From positions 1-34,637 of the forward strand of contig NZ_JAUDEA010000018.1 in the NCBI RefSeq assembly GCF_030372065.1: 34,637 bases of DNA, read 5' to 3'. The first letter of the stretch is position 1; each line of letters starts with the position of its first letter. This document shows positions 1-7,492 of the stretch, piece by piece. Under the pieces are notes generated by a model. That model made no database searches. It saw only the letters and a program-made list of their open reading frames with translations, and was not told where the DNA came from. Source of the stretch: Thermophilibacter provencensis (lineage in GTDB: Bacteria > Actinomycetota > Coriobacteriia > Coriobacteriales > Atopobiaceae). The position numbers and the translations under genes were made by a program.

Positions 1-22
1 TGCCTGTCACCACTGTCACAAA
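1..22. repeat. Possible right arm of a GTGACA-type hairpin, cut by the window edge
   Basis: The first bases (CCTGTCACC followed by TGTCAC) closely resemble the right arm of the hairpin at 14276-14338 (CCTGTCACC then TTTGTCACC) and of the one at 25890-25968. The matching left arm would lie outside the window, so this is an inference from similarity. If correct, it marks the 3' end of whatever gene lies to the left. Confidence 0.4.
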
Positions 23-49
23 AGCGCCCGCCCCCAATTGGATCCTCAA

Positions 50-78
50 GGTTTCTTTAGATTTGGCTCACGGTTTCT
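50..78 (+). promoter_or_regulatory. Direct repeat GGTTTCT upstream of the ABC transporter-kinase operon
   Basis: GGTTTCT occurs at 50-56 and again at 72-78, 22 bp or about two helical turns apart, followed by TTAG and AAAG respectively. It lies 49-77 bp before the GTG start of the first gene. Same-face direct repeats of this kind are typical response-regulator sites. That reading is inference, made attractive by the histidine kinase in the same operon. No convincing -35/-10 pair was identified here. Confidence 0.3.
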
Positions 79-126
79 AAAGGTCTGCCCGTCAGACTGG
101 GAGGCAGCCTCTAGAAAGGAGCTCGC

Positions 127-1062
127 GTGAACGTCATAGAGACGCACGGCCTCACCAAGCGCTACCGTCGCAAGCTGGCCGTGGACAACCTGGACATGAC
201 CGTCGCCGCCGGCGACATCTACGGCTTTGTGGGCAAGAACGGCTCGGGCAAGTCGACCACGATGAAGATGGTCGCGGGCCTCGCGCGCCCAACGGCCGGC
301 GAGGTCGTCCTCTTTGGCGACCCTGAGCACGGCGGCGCGACCCCGCAGGGCTTCTCGCGCATCGGCGCCCTCATCGAGAGCCCGGGCGTGCTCGCAAGCC
401 TCACCGCGCGCGACAACCTCGTCGCCAAGGCGCTCGCGCTTGGCATGACGCACGCGGGCCAGGTGGCGGACGACCTGCTCGGCCTCGTGGGACTTGACCC
501 GCGCGACCACCGCCGTGTGAAGGCCTACTCGCTCGGAATGAAGCAGCGCCTGGGCCTTGCCCTCGCGCTCGTGGGTAGCCCCGACCTGCTGCTTCTGGAC
601 GAGCCGTTCAACGGCCTCGACCCCGAGGCCACGCGCGCCATGCGCCTCGCGCTCGTGCGCCTCAACCACGAGCACGGTGTCACGATCATGATCTCCAGTC
701 ACGTGCTCGACCAGCTCGACCGCGTTGCCAAGCGCTTCGGCGTCATCGCGGACGGTCGCCTCACGGCCGAGTTCACCGATGAGGAGCTCCACGAGCGCTG
801 CGGCAGCTCCGTTCGCGTGCGGCTGGCGGCGCCGGAGCGCGGCCTCGCCCTGCTCGAGCAGGCGTTGCCGCAGGCGACCTTCCGCGCGGAGCCGGACGGC
901 GCGCTCGTGGTCACGGGTGCTGCGCTCGACAAGGTCAGCGCGGCGTGCTTCTCGGCCGGCATCGAGGTCCGCGAGCTTGCCCAGCAGGAACGCGACATCG
1001 AGGAGTACTTCGTCGAGCTCATGGGCGGCATGGACGGCGAGAAGGACGGTGACGCCCGATGA
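127..1062 (+). CDS. ABC transporter ATP-binding protein, BcrA/LanF (bacitracin/lantibiotic) type
   Basis: Cytoplasmic ATPase of an ABC-2 type transporter, 311 aa. Visible motifs: Walker A GKNGSGKST (residues 36-44), signature YSLGMKQR (134-141), Walker B LLLLDEP (154-160) and switch histidine in ISSHV (H192). The LGMKQ form of the signature, the roughly 300-residue length and the extra C-terminal domain of about 90 residues are typical of the BcrA/LanF subgroup, which protects cells against peptide antibiotics or exports such peptides. The GTG start is preceded by AAAGGAG. It overlaps the next permease by ATGA, so the complex is translationally coupled. The C-terminus (GEKDGD) carries one copy of the CGAGAAGGAC motif at 1038. 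The substrate cannot be told from sequence. Confidence 0.9.
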   Translation: MNVIETHGLTKRYRRKLAVDNLDMTVAAGDIYGFVGKNGSGKSTTMKMVAGLARPTAGEVVLFGDPEHGGATPQGFSRIGALIESPGVLASLTARDNLVAKALALGMTHAGQVADDLLGLVGLDPRDHRRVKAYSLGMKQRLGLALALVGSPDLLLLDEPFNGLDPEATRAMRLALVRLNHEHGVTIMISSHVLDQLDRVAKRFGVIADGRLTAEFTDEELHERCGSSVRVRLAAPERGLALLEQALPQATFRAEPDGALVVTGAALDKVSAACFSAGIEVRELAQQERDIEEYFVELMGGMDGEKDGDAR

Positions 1063-1859
1063 TCGCCCTGCTCCGCTCGGACGCCTATCGCGTACTGCAC
1101 TCGCGCTGGATTTGGGGCGTGGCTGTCATTGTGGCGTTTCTCCTACTCGCACCAGGCCTCATGATGCGCTGGACCAGCATGGGGCCCGTCTGCTATGACG
1201 ACCTCACCAGCTCGGCGCTCACCATGGCGGGCGTTCAGATGCTTGCCGCGACCATGGCATCGATCGTGTGCTGCGATCGAACCGACATCGGATTCGCCCG
1301 TTCGATTCTCTCGTCCCTCGGCGAGCGCGCCCGCATGGTCTGGTTTGCCGAGAAGTGCGTCTTCTCGCTGGCGCTGGCTGCCGTCCTCATTATGTTTGCG
1401 TTTGTGGTGGGGCTTCTCGGCCTGTTTGTCTCTGGGGTGCCCGTGATGACGCCCGAGCCCGCGTGGCAGGTGGCCGCCTGGCTCGGCTGCACGTGGCTCT
1501 GCGCCGCGCCCTACGTCGTGCTTACGGTGCTCGTGGCGCATCTCACACGCAGCGAGGGCGTGACCATCGGGTTTGCCGTGCTCAGTGCCGGAGGCTTGCT
1601 CGAGGGCGGCCTGCTCATCGGAATCGACTTCCTGTACGCGCTGCTCGGCGGCGAGTTCCTCACGGTAACGGCCGCCGTGGGCCCATGGATGCCCGCCGAG
1701 ATCGCGTCTGCGGTGGGCGCCGGCGCGCAGACGATGCTCTCGGCCGACAACGCAGTGCACCTTGAACCCGCCGTTCGCGCGCTTCTCGTCTGTCTGCCGC
1801 TTACTGTGGCCACCGTTGCCGCCGACGCGCTGCTCGTCTCGAGGAGGGATGTCGCATGA
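1059..1859 (+). CDS. ABC-2 type permease, lantibiotic-immunity-like, first subunit
   Basis: Integral membrane protein of 266 aa with about six hydrophobic segments (for example residues 14-32, 97-123, 138-158, 240-258), a typical LanE/LanG or BcrB size. It opens with MIALLRSDAYRVLHSRW, almost the same as the next gene (MIALLKSDLYRTLRSRW). Both also share an FAEK segment after the second hydrophobic block and an EP.WQVAAW motif, so the two are tandem paralogues that probably form a heterodimeric channel. The start overlaps the ATPase stop and its own stop overlaps the next start (both ATGA). The role as partner of the upstream ATPase is inferred from this coupling. Confidence 0.85.
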   Translation: MIALLRSDAYRVLHSRWIWGVAVIVAFLLLAPGLMMRWTSMGPVCYDDLTSSALTMAGVQMLAATMASIVCCDRTDIGFARSILSSLGERARMVWFAEKCVFSLALAAVLIMFAFVVGLLGLFVSGVPVMTPEPAWQVAAWLGCTWLCAAPYVVLTVLVAHLTRSEGVTIGFAVLSAGGLLEGGLLIGIDFLYALLGGEFLTVTAAVGPWMPAEIASAVGAGAQTMLSADNAVHLEPAVRALLVCLPLTVATVAADALLVSRRDVA

Positions 1860-2677
1860 TCGCGCTGCTCAAGTCGGACCTCTACCGCACGCTGCGCTCC
1901 CGTTGGCCGTGGGTCGTGCTCGCCCTCGTCACGCTTGCCACCCTTGGTTCCGCGATCCTCACGATATGGTGGCCGCTCGAGCCCGGCATCGTCTACGACG
2001 GCCTCACCGGGCGCGCCGGCGCGCTGCGCCTCGCCGGGCGCGGGAGCTCCATCGCGCTCGTCTCGACCATCGCCCCCTTCGTGGCCGCGCACCTCTCCTG
2101 CGCGGACTCCGATTCCGGCTTTGACCGCACGCTGCTCGCGTCCCTGCGCGGCCGCGCCGCCTACTTTGCCGAGAAGTACCTGCTCACGGTGCTCATTTCC
2201 GGCATCATCCTGCTTGCCTACCTCGTGTTCAGCGGGTTTGGCGTCCTCGTGACCCTGCGCCCTGTGGAAAGCGTCGAGCCGCTCTGGCAGGTCGCGGCGT
2301 GGGTGGGGGAGGGCTGGCTCGCGGCGTGCGCCTACGCGCTCGTCGTGTTGCTCGTCGGCCAGCTCACGCGTCTCCGAGCAATTGCCTTTATCGTCGCGTT
2401 CCTGCTGCTCTCGGGTGCCGTGGAACAGGGGTTCTTTAGCTTCCTCCTGCTTGTGAGCGACGCGTTCGGCTTGGAATGGGGCTCTGCGCTCGAGGCTGCC
2501 ATCGCTTGGATGCCCTACGTCACCACGGCTGCGGTTGGCAACGGCGCCGCGGACATGCTTGCCGTGGATGCCACCGGCTTTGTCCCGGCTGTCCGCGCGC
2601 TCATCGTCTGCCTCCCGCTCTGCCTTGCGTGCGGCGGGCTCGGCGCCCTCGTTGGCACGAGGCGTGACCTCACGTGA
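1856..2677 (+). CDS. ABC-2 type permease, lantibiotic-immunity-like, second subunit
   Basis: Integral membrane protein of 273 aa, paralogous to the preceding gene over its whole length (shared N-terminal MIALL.SD.YR, FAEKYLLT block, EPLWQVAAWVGEGWL and C-terminal LIVCLPL). About six transmembrane segments are visible. It is the third gene of the coupled operon: ATGA overlap upstream and TGATG overlap with the histidine kinase downstream. In LanFEG and related systems two such permeases pair with one ATPase to remove antimicrobial peptides from the membrane. That function is inferred here. Confidence 0.85.
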   Translation: MIALLKSDLYRTLRSRWPWVVLALVTLATLGSAILTIWWPLEPGIVYDGLTGRAGALRLAGRGSSIALVSTIAPFVAAHLSCADSDSGFDRTLLASLRGRAAYFAEKYLLTVLISGIILLAYLVFSGFGVLVTLRPVESVEPLWQVAAWVGEGWLAACAYALVVLLVGQLTRLRAIAFIVAFLLLSGAVEQGFFSFLLLVSDAFGLEWGSALEAAIAWMPYVTTAAVGNGAADMLAVDATGFVPAVRALIVCLPLCLACGGLGALVGTRRDLT

Positions 2678-3711
2678 TGCACGACGCGTTCCTCGAGCAG
2701 CTCTACCGCTGGCTGGAGCCGCTCGTCGACTGGCTTCTTGCAAGCTCTAGGATGGAGTGGCTTGCCAGCTTCACGGAGAGGTTTCACATGGCAGAGGGAA
2801 TCATGCTCGTGGCGATGCTCGCGCTCGGCGTGGGGCTCGGTGCGGTTTTCGTCGTTGCCTGCTACGCCACCGAGCTCGGGCGCCAGGCGCGCTTCCTCGC
2901 GCGCCGCGAACGCGAGAGCAACGCGCGCCTCACCTGCGGAAGCCGTCTTCCCGGCATGGTCGGCATGGTCGATGCCGTGAACGCCGAGATCGACGCCGCC
3001 GGCGCTGAGCGCGTGCGCGCCCTGCGCGCCGCCGACGAGTTCTCGCGCGGGCTCTCGGCGCTCTCCCACGACGTCCGCACGCCGCTCACCGGTGCCCGCG
3101 GCTACCTGCAGCTCGCGCGCGAGGAGGTGGATCCCTCGCGCAAGGACGCCCAGCTCGCGGCCGTGGACGCGCGGCTGGCGGCGATGTCCGGGCTCTTGGA
3201 CGAGCTCTTCTCCTACGCCCGAGCGGCGGACCCAGATACCCCGCTTGAGCTGGGGCCCATTGCCCTGAGGCCCCTACTGGAGCAGGTTCTTCTCGGCCAC
3301 TATCCTGAGTTTGAGGCGCGCGGCTGGGAGCCCGTGCTCGAGCTGGAGGATTCGTCGGTCGAGGTGACGGCGGACCGGGAGGCGCTCACGCGCATTGTGG
3401 AGAACCTTGTGGTCAATGCCCTGCGGCACGGCTTGGGGCCGCTTGCGGTGCGCGTGCGGTCGGCAGGCGAGAAGGGCGGCGAGAAAGACGGCGTTGTCGT
3501 GGAGTTCTCCAACCCCGTTGCCGACCCCTCCGCCATCGACGCCGACCGGCTCTTCGAGCGCTTCTACCAGGCGGACGCCTCGCGCTCTACGGCAGGATCG
3601 GGCCTTGGCCTCTCCGTTGCCGCCAAACTTGCCACCGCTCAGGGGATGGACCTCTCGGCCTGCCTCGACGGAGCCAATCTTGTCGTTACGCTTGTCGCAA
3701 AAACCGTTTGA
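2677..3711 (+). CDS. Membrane-anchored sensor histidine kinase
   Basis: A 344-aa kinase with one clear transmembrane helix (residues 42-64), a HisKA phosphoacceptor motif [17 protein letters not shown] (His131), an N-box ([11 protein letters not shown], about 240) and a G-box (GSGLGLSVA, about 307) of the HATPase_c fold. The extracellular part is negligible, as in intramembrane-sensing kinases that work with bacitracin or lantibiotic transporters, so the adjoining transporter may be its sensor (inference). ATG at 2677 overlaps the permease stop as TGATG; a GTG at 2674 is possible. No response regulator follows or precedes it within the window. The segment GEKGGEKDG at 3468-3488 is a tandem duplication of the CGAGAAG motif in coding sequence. 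Confidence 0.88.
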   Translation: MHDAFLEQLYRWLEPLVDWLLASSRMEWLASFTERFHMAEGIMLVAMLALGVGLGAVFVVACYATELGRQARFLARRERESNARLTCGSRLPGMVGMVDAVNAEIDAAGAERVRALRAADEFSRGLSALSHDVRTPLTGARGYLQLAREEVDPSRKDAQLAAVDARLAAMSGLLDELFSYARAADPDTPLELGPIALRPLLEQVLLGHYPEFEARGWEPVLELEDSSVEVTADREALTRIVENLVVNALRHGLGPLAVRVRSAGEKGGEKDGVVVEFSNPVADPSAIDADRLFERFYQADASRSTAGSGLGLSVAAKLATAQGMDLSACLDGANLVVTLVAKTV

Positions 3712-3722
3712 AAGGAGACCTC

Positions 3723-4040
3723 ATGATCGTCACGACCACCAACTCAGTTGAGGGCTACCAGATCACGGACTACCTGGGCATCGTTACCGGCGAGGCCGTG
3801 AGCGGCATCAACATGTTCCGCGACCTCGGGGCTGGGATTCGCAATGTCTTTGGAGGACGCTCGGCCGGCTACGAGGAGGAGCTCCAGCAGGCGAGAAACG
3901 AGGTGCTGGAAGAGATGCAGGCCCGCGCCGACGCGCTCGGTGCGGACGCCATCGTGGGCGCCTCCATCGGCTACGAGACCTTCGAGGGCATGATCATGAC
4001 CTGCTGCTCGGGCACCGCCGTCCGTCTCCGTCGCGCATGA
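3723..4040 (+). CDS. YbjQ/UPF0145 family protein
   Basis: A 105-aa soluble protein matching the YbjQ (UPF0145) family: N-terminal MIVTTT..VEGY.I..YLGIV.GE, central GG+S.GYEEEL..AR..A, and C-terminal [12 protein letters not shown]. The family forms ring-like oligomers and is described as a putative heavy-metal-binding domain; its molecular function is unresolved. The ATG is preceded by AAAGGAGACCTC, 11 bp after the kinase stop, so it is probably the last gene of the transporter-kinase operon. Its stop codon lies inside the left arm of the hairpin at 4037-4093. Confidence 0.88.
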   Translation: MIVTTTNSVEGYQITDYLGIVTGEAVSGINMFRDLGAGIRNVFGGRSAGYEEELQQARNEVLEEMQARADALGADAIVGASIGYETFEGMIMTCCSGTAVRLRRA

Positions 4041-4093
4041 TTCAAATGGGGTGACAGTCAGCTCTGACGCCAGTGTCACCCCATTTGAATCAT
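4037..4093. terminator. Bidirectional hairpin spanning both stop codons of convergent genes
   Basis: A perfect 20-bp inverted repeat (4037-4056 and 4074-4093, arms beginning ATGATTCAAATGGGG and closing GTGACA) surrounds a 17-nt loop, itself containing GTCAG/CTGAC. Each arm contains the stop codon of one convergent gene (TGA at 4038-4040 on plus, TGA at 4092-4090 on minus). Position and symmetry suggest a shared terminator; there is no clear T-tract, only AATCAT/ATTTGA. The GGGTGACA...TGTCACCC core is shared with the hairpins at 14276 and 25890. Confidence 0.7.
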
Positions 4094-4644
4094 TTGACAA
4101 GCTCGTCGAGCGCTGGCGTGAGCTGGGGCTCGATCTCCTCGATCGTCTCGCCGAGAAGGGCGAGCGGCTCGACGAGCGTGGCGCCGGGAAGCGCCTCCCG
4201 CAGGTCCGCGAGAAGTGCGTCTCCGGGCTCGCCCGTGCTGTCGGCAAGCGTGATGACGGGCAGCACGGCGATACCCGTGAGGTCGTACGGGCCAAACTTC
4301 GTGAGCGCCTCGGTAACAATGCCCGGCAGGCGGCCGTCAAAGACGGGCGTGGCGAGCACGATGGACTCGTAATACTTGATGACGTCCTTCATGACCGGCC
4401 AGGTTTCGAGGCCTCTCCGAAGCGAGGAGATCTCGCCGATCTCCAGTCGGCTCATGCAGCGCCTCCCTGGCGGGAAGAGCCACGCGCAGAGGTGCTTCTC
4501 GGCAACCTCGGCCACGACGGAGGCGGGGGAGGGCTCGGCCTCAACGGGCCGCTTGTCCAGCCCCATCACAAACCCCGCGCGCGAGAGCCAGATGACGCAG
4601 GCGTGCCGTTCGTCCGGCGTGGGCTTGGAGTCGATGAGGTACAT
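4090..4644 (-). CDS. Flavodoxin-like fold protein
   Basis: A 184-aa protein whose central part (YESIVLATPVFDGRLPGIVTEAL, then a strand GIAVLPVI and an alternating helix/strand pattern) matches the flavodoxin or NADPH-dependent FMN-reductase fold: Y(D/E).IV..TPV..GR.P is the second phosphate/isoalloxazine loop region. The usual N-terminal phosphate loop (YSRTGNT) is represented only by a diverged WLSRAG at residues 19-24, so FMN binding is uncertain. The ATG at 4644 has a weak Shine-Dalgarno (GGGAAG). It converges on the YbjQ gene. Redox role inferred from fold only. Confidence 0.6.
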   Translation of the reverse strand: MYLIDSKPTPDERHACVIWLSRAGFVMGLDKRPVEAEPSPASVVAEVAEKHLCAWLFPPGRRCMSRLEIGEISSLRRGLETWPVMKDVIKYYESIVLATPVFDGRLPGIVTEALTKFGPYDLTGIAVLPVITLADSTGEPGDALLADLREALPGATLVEPLALLGETIEEIEPQLTPALDELVK

Positions 4645-4693
4645 GGCGGCTTCCCGTATACGGCAGTGACGATCCCAGTATCCTACGTCGTCC

Positions 4694-5356
4694 CTAGGGG
4701 AGTTCTCTCACATAGAACGCGGCGGCAAGCAGCGCGACAACCACAATCGCGGCCAGCCAAACCTTCCAGTAGGGGATGAACCAGCGAAACAGGAAGTCGC
4801 TCGGAACCTCCTCCGTAGGATCGCGTCCCTCGAGAAACGCTGTCGCAGCGACCGCGCCTGCGAGGTCGTGTTCTCGCATGAACGCACGGAGACGAGGAAC
4901 GGCACGAAGTGCGAGGATAGCCTCGCAGATGACCATTGTCAAAAGCATGATGCCGCGTAGGGGCTCGATCGCAGGACTCGTGTGTCGCAGCGGCGAGAGC
5001 AGGTAGCGCACGAAGACAAGGATGACGCAGACGACGAGCAGCGCAGCGCAGAGCACGAGCAGCCGCAGGAGCTCGTGGCGCTCGTTTGCGGTCGTCCGCA
5101 CGGCCCGCGATCCCTTCTCGCCGATGAGCGCGTCGACGGTCGTTTCAAAGACTTGGCTGAGAAGGACGAGGCTCTGTACGTCCGCCAGGGTGCGGCCCGC
5201 CTCCCAGTTCCCGACCGTCTGCCGTGAGACGTAGACGCGCCGCGCGAGCTCGGTCTGGGAGAGCCCTGCAGTCTCGCGGAACTCACGGATGCGCGCGCCG
5301 ATGATCTGCTGCGCAGTCGCTTGGTTGGTGACCCTCTCCGCGGTCTTCTCGTCCAT
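4694..5356 (-). CDS. XRE-family transcriptional regulator with membrane domain
   Basis: A 220-aa protein with an N-terminal Cro/C1-type helix-turn-helix (residues 18-75, IGARIREFRETAGLSQTELA..VYVSRQTVGNWE) followed by about three hydrophobic segments (97-116, 135-152, 196-215). Such HTH-plus-membrane proteins are common in Gram-positive bacteria and often regulate nearby transporters or stress genes. Start chosen at ATG 5356 with GGGAGG six bases upstream. It is transcribed away from the small membrane protein/GNAT pair, suggesting divergent control of those genes (inference). Confidence 0.85.
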   Translation of the reverse strand: MDEKTAERVTNQATAQQIIGARIREFRETAGLSQTELARRVYVSRQTVGNWEAGRTLADVQSLVLLSQVFETTVDALIGEKGSRAVRTTANERHELLRLLVLCAALLVVCVILVFVRYLLSPLRHTSPAIEPLRGIMLLTMVICEAILALRAVPRLRAFMREHDLAGAVAATAFLEGRDPTEEVPSDFLFRWFIPYWKVWLAAIVVVALLAAAFYVRELP

Positions 5357-5369
5357 GACGCCTCCCTTG

Positions 5370-5387
5370 AGGCAAGTGTACCTGCCT
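5370..5387. promoter_or_regulatory. Imperfect palindrome upstream of the XRE gene
   Basis: AGGCA-AGTGTACC-TGCCT is an 18-bp interrupted palindrome centred 22 bp upstream of the XRE start codon. It could be an autoregulatory operator. On the divergent side a TATAGT hexamer at 5507-5512 sits 24 bp before the start of the small membrane protein and may be its -10 element. Both are pattern-based guesses. Confidence 0.3.
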
Positions 5388-5535
5388 GTTCGATCGGCGG
5401 CGACTACATGGCGGCGAGAGGATGGAAAAAGGTTTTGCCATGGCTGTGAGCTGGGACGATGTTCTTCTCGCTCATTCTTTCGCGCGGCCGGCTGCGCGCG
5501 CGGGCTATAGTGGTCGCAGACGGAAAGGAGTGCCT

Positions 5536-5805
5536 ATGCTTCCCTTTGCCCTCGGCGTCCCCGTACTCGTGTTGCCCGTGGTTGCCGTGACCGTCCAGCC
5601 TAGTGCCCGAACGCTGGGCCTCGTTGCGGCGAGCTATTTCTTCCTTGCGCTATGTCTCACATCAGTGCTGTGGAGTAACACGGTCGCTGACGATTCGACG
5701 CTGTTAGACACGGTCAATGGCTGGTTCTTTGGTGCGGCGTTCCTCATGGTTTGGGCGACGCTCTTCTCCGGCGTCGCCGTGGCGCGCTATTGTAGGCACT
5801 CATGA
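5536..5805 (+). CDS. Small membrane protein of unknown function
   Basis: An 89-aa protein with three probable transmembrane segments (about residues 3-18, 26-45 and 63-83) and no recognised family. The start is set at ATG 5536 because AAAGGAG lies five bases upstream; an upstream extension of the open frame to 5422 has no ribosome-binding site and includes the promoter region. Its stop overlaps the start of the next gene (ATGATGA), so the two are probably cotranscribed. Confidence 0.6.
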   Translation: MLPFALGVPVLVLPVVAVTVQPSARTLGLVAASYFFLALCLTSVLWSNTVADDSTLLDTVNGWFFGAAFLMVWATLFSGVAVARYCRHS

Positions 5806-6275
5806 TGAGCTCACGCGAAAGGGGCGCTGTGGAGAAGAGCGTCGTTGAGGTGAGTGAGCTTTCCACCGAAGAGTGCCAAGCCCGGTTCAGCGAGATTCTC
5901 GACCTGTACGAGGCGGTTGGCTGGACAAACTACACCACTCGCCCCGAGAGACTTCGTGCGGGGTATGCGGGCTCCCTTGCGGTCTGGGGCGCCTTTGAGG
6001 GCGAAAATCTCGTCGGGGTCGTACGCGTCGTGGGCGACGGAGCCACGATCGTCTTTGTGCAGGACCTCATCGTTGCGCCGATGCATCAACGCAGGGGCAT
6101 TGGGGCACAACTCATGCGCGCCGTCATCGAGCGGTTTTTGGATGTCTATCAGATGGAGCTCCTCACGGACGACGGCTCAGGCGCCTGCGCACTCTACGAG
6201 AGGCTCGGCTTCGTTCGAAGCGACGCGATGGGGTGCGTCGCATACGTCAGGGTCGCCAGCGAGCAGAGTGCGTGA
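5802..6275 (+). CDS. GNAT family N-acetyltransferase
   Basis: A 157-aa acetyltransferase of the Gcn5-related fold. The acetyl-CoA loop is QDLIVAPMHQRRGIGAQLM (residues 84-102; motif A, RRGIG), and the C-terminal ACALYERLGF matches motif B. The early EAVGWTNYT..PE.L segment is typical of a common GNAT subgroup of unknown substrate. ATG at 5802 overlaps the preceding stop; a second ATG at 5805 is equally possible. The substrate cannot be predicted. Confidence 0.85.
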   Translation: MMSSRERGAVEKSVVEVSELSTEECQARFSEILDLYEAVGWTNYTTRPERLRAGYAGSLAVWGAFEGENLVGVVRVVGDGATIVFVQDLIVAPMHQRRGIGAQLMRAVIERFLDVYQMELLTDDGSGACALYERLGFVRSDAMGCVAYVRVASEQSA

Positions 6276-6324
6276 GGGCAAGTTGAAAGACGTCGTCCTC
6301 TGAATGACTCGCCCCTCGGTAGGG

Positions 6325-6423
6325 TACAATGAGCTCGACGGCGGCCTACGCGGGGAAGCCTAGGCAGCGTCGTCTTTGGGTTCGGGGCCGCCAGCGCAAG
6401 CGCTTGCGGCCCCTCGCCGTTTT
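6325..6423 (+). ncRNA. Candidate small structured RNA with its own promoter and terminator
   Basis: The 269-bp gap between the GNAT and DUF2975 genes contains a -10-like TACAAT at 6325-6330, then a two-step hairpin (CGACG/CGTCG at 6336-6340 and 6368-6372 enclosing GCCTA/TAGGC at 6344-6348 and 6361-6365). A very stable hairpin follows (GGGGCCGC/GCGGCCCC at 6384-6391 and 6406-6413 with inner AGCG-CAAG-CGCT) and then TTTT at 6420-6423. This is the layout of a free-standing RNA of about 90 nt. It does not match the SRP RNA, 6S or tmRNA signatures I know. No -35 of quality was found. It could instead be only the terminator of the GNAT operon. Confidence 0.35.
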
Positions 6424-6473
6424 ACGTCGCGTCTACCGACCGGATTGCGCCGCCCGCCGCAATTTCTTCTCGC

Positions 6474-6494
6474 AATTATCGACTGTCGATAATT
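6474..6494. promoter_or_regulatory. Perfect AT-rich palindrome, probable operator of the DUF2975/YozG pair
   Basis: The half-site AATTATCGAC and its exact complement GTCGATAATT flank a single central T. A 21-bp perfect palindrome with over 60% A+T is striking in this GC-rich background. It sits 50 bp before the DUF2975 start. The helix-turn-helix protein encoded second in the operon is the obvious candidate ligand (inference). Confidence 0.6.
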
Positions 6495-6544
6495 AGTGGT
6501 ACAAGAACGATAAGAACCATGGCGAGAAGAACGGAGGGGTCACA

Positions 6545-7252
6545 ATGAAAACCGAGATGCTGACAAGGTCTCAGGCAGACGGCCGCATCCGCGGGGCCGC
6601 GCGCGTGGCTTCGTGCTTCTGCTGGGTCGCCGCTTTGGTGGCGCTCCTCTCGGCACTCTTTGGGGCGTGGTCGGCGTTCGTTCTCACAACCGCCTCGATG
6701 GAGGAGACCGGTCGTGACGCCGTGACCGCCTTCTTCTCTACGAGCAAGGGAAGCCCCGGGTTCCTCGTGAGCGAGACGGAGGAGCAGCCGCCTCAGATCA
6801 CCTACGACGAGGACGGCAACGAGGTTGGCCGCTCGCAGGTCATGGGCGGCACGGTCTATCTCTCCGGAAGCCCCGTCTCGACCCTTGCCAACGGCGTCGT
6901 CTTTGGCGGCCTGGCGTGCGCGGGCTTTGCCGCCGCGGCGCTCATGTGCTCCAAGATCCGGCGCACCGGCGTTCCGTTTGCCCCTGAACGGGCGCGTGAG
7001 CTGGGGCGCGTTGGATGGCTGGTCCTTCTTGCCGGGTGCGCGCCCACGTTGCTTCACATGCTTCTGGAGGGCATTGCGGCCGCGGTCGTTCACGCCCTGC
7101 TGGAGTCCGGCGAGATCTTGAGCTACGCGCTCACGGCGAGCTTTGGGCCCCAAGACCTGATGCTCGTCTCCCTGGGAATCCTGCTCGTGCTGGTGGGTCG
7201 CGTCTTTGAGTACGGCTGCATCCTGCAGAAGCAGGATGACGAGACGCTGTGA
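6545..7252 (+). CDS. DUF2975 family membrane protein
   Basis: A 235-aa protein with four predicted transmembrane segments (about residues 24-48, 115-136, 157-180 and 195-217) and the C-terminal VFEYG..LQ...DETL signature that typifies DUF2975. The family is nearly always encoded next to a YozG-type HTH protein, as here (9 bp to the next gene), and is thought to be a membrane partner of that regulator; its molecular role is unknown. A hydrophilic insert between TM1 and TM2 (about residues 55-110) is probably extracellular. The ATG is preceded by GGAGGGG. The 5' leader carries a CGAGAAGAAC motif at 6523. Confidence 0.82.
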   Translation: MKTEMLTRSQADGRIRGAARVASCFCWVAALVALLSALFGAWSAFVLTTASMEETGRDAVTAFFSTSKGSPGFLVSETEEQPPQITYDEDGNEVGRSQVMGGTVYLSGSPVSTLANGVVFGGLACAGFAAAALMCSKIRRTGVPFAPERARELGRVGWLVLLAGCAPTLLHMLLEGIAAAVVHALLESGEILSYALTASFGPQDLMLVSLGILLVLVGRVFEYGCILQKQDDETL

Positions 7253-7261
7253 GGCACGGTA

Positions 7262-7492
7262 ATGATTGTCCTTCGCCTTGACCGCGTGCTCGCGGACCGC
7301 AAGATGCGCTCAAAGGAGCTTGCCGAGAAGATCGGGCTCACCGAGGTCAACCTCTCGCGCATCAAGACCGGCAAGATCTCCGCTGTGCGCTTTTCCACGC
7401 TCGACGCCATCTGCCGCGCGCTCGACTGCCAGCCCGGGGACATCCTCGAGTACGTGCCGGACGGGGGTGACAGGCCCGAGGGGGCGTCATGA
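7262..7492 (+). CDS. YozG-like Cro/C1-type HTH regulator
   Basis: A 76-aa DNA-binding protein consisting almost entirely of one helix-turn-helix (MIVLRLDRVLADRKM.SKELAEKIGLTEVNLSRIKTG..SAVRFSTLDAICRALDCQPGDILEY), the classic YozG/HTH_26 arrangement. It is the partner of the DUF2975 gene and probably binds the palindrome at 6474-6494. Its last six bases overlap the 3' end of the convergent lipoprotein gene (shared TCATGA). Confidence 0.9.
   Translation: MIVLRLDRVLADRKMRSKELAEKIGLTEVNLSRIKTGKISAVRFSTLDAICRALDCQPGDILEYVPDGGDRPEGAS

Noticed and set aside
6336..6413. Small SRP RNA (ffs)
   Set aside because: The conserved GGTCAGG...GGAA...AGCAGCC loop is missing.
7487..7492. Six-base overlap of the YozG-like and lipoprotein genes as an antisense device
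   Set aside because: Short convergent overlaps sharing TCATGA are ordinary in compact genomes.
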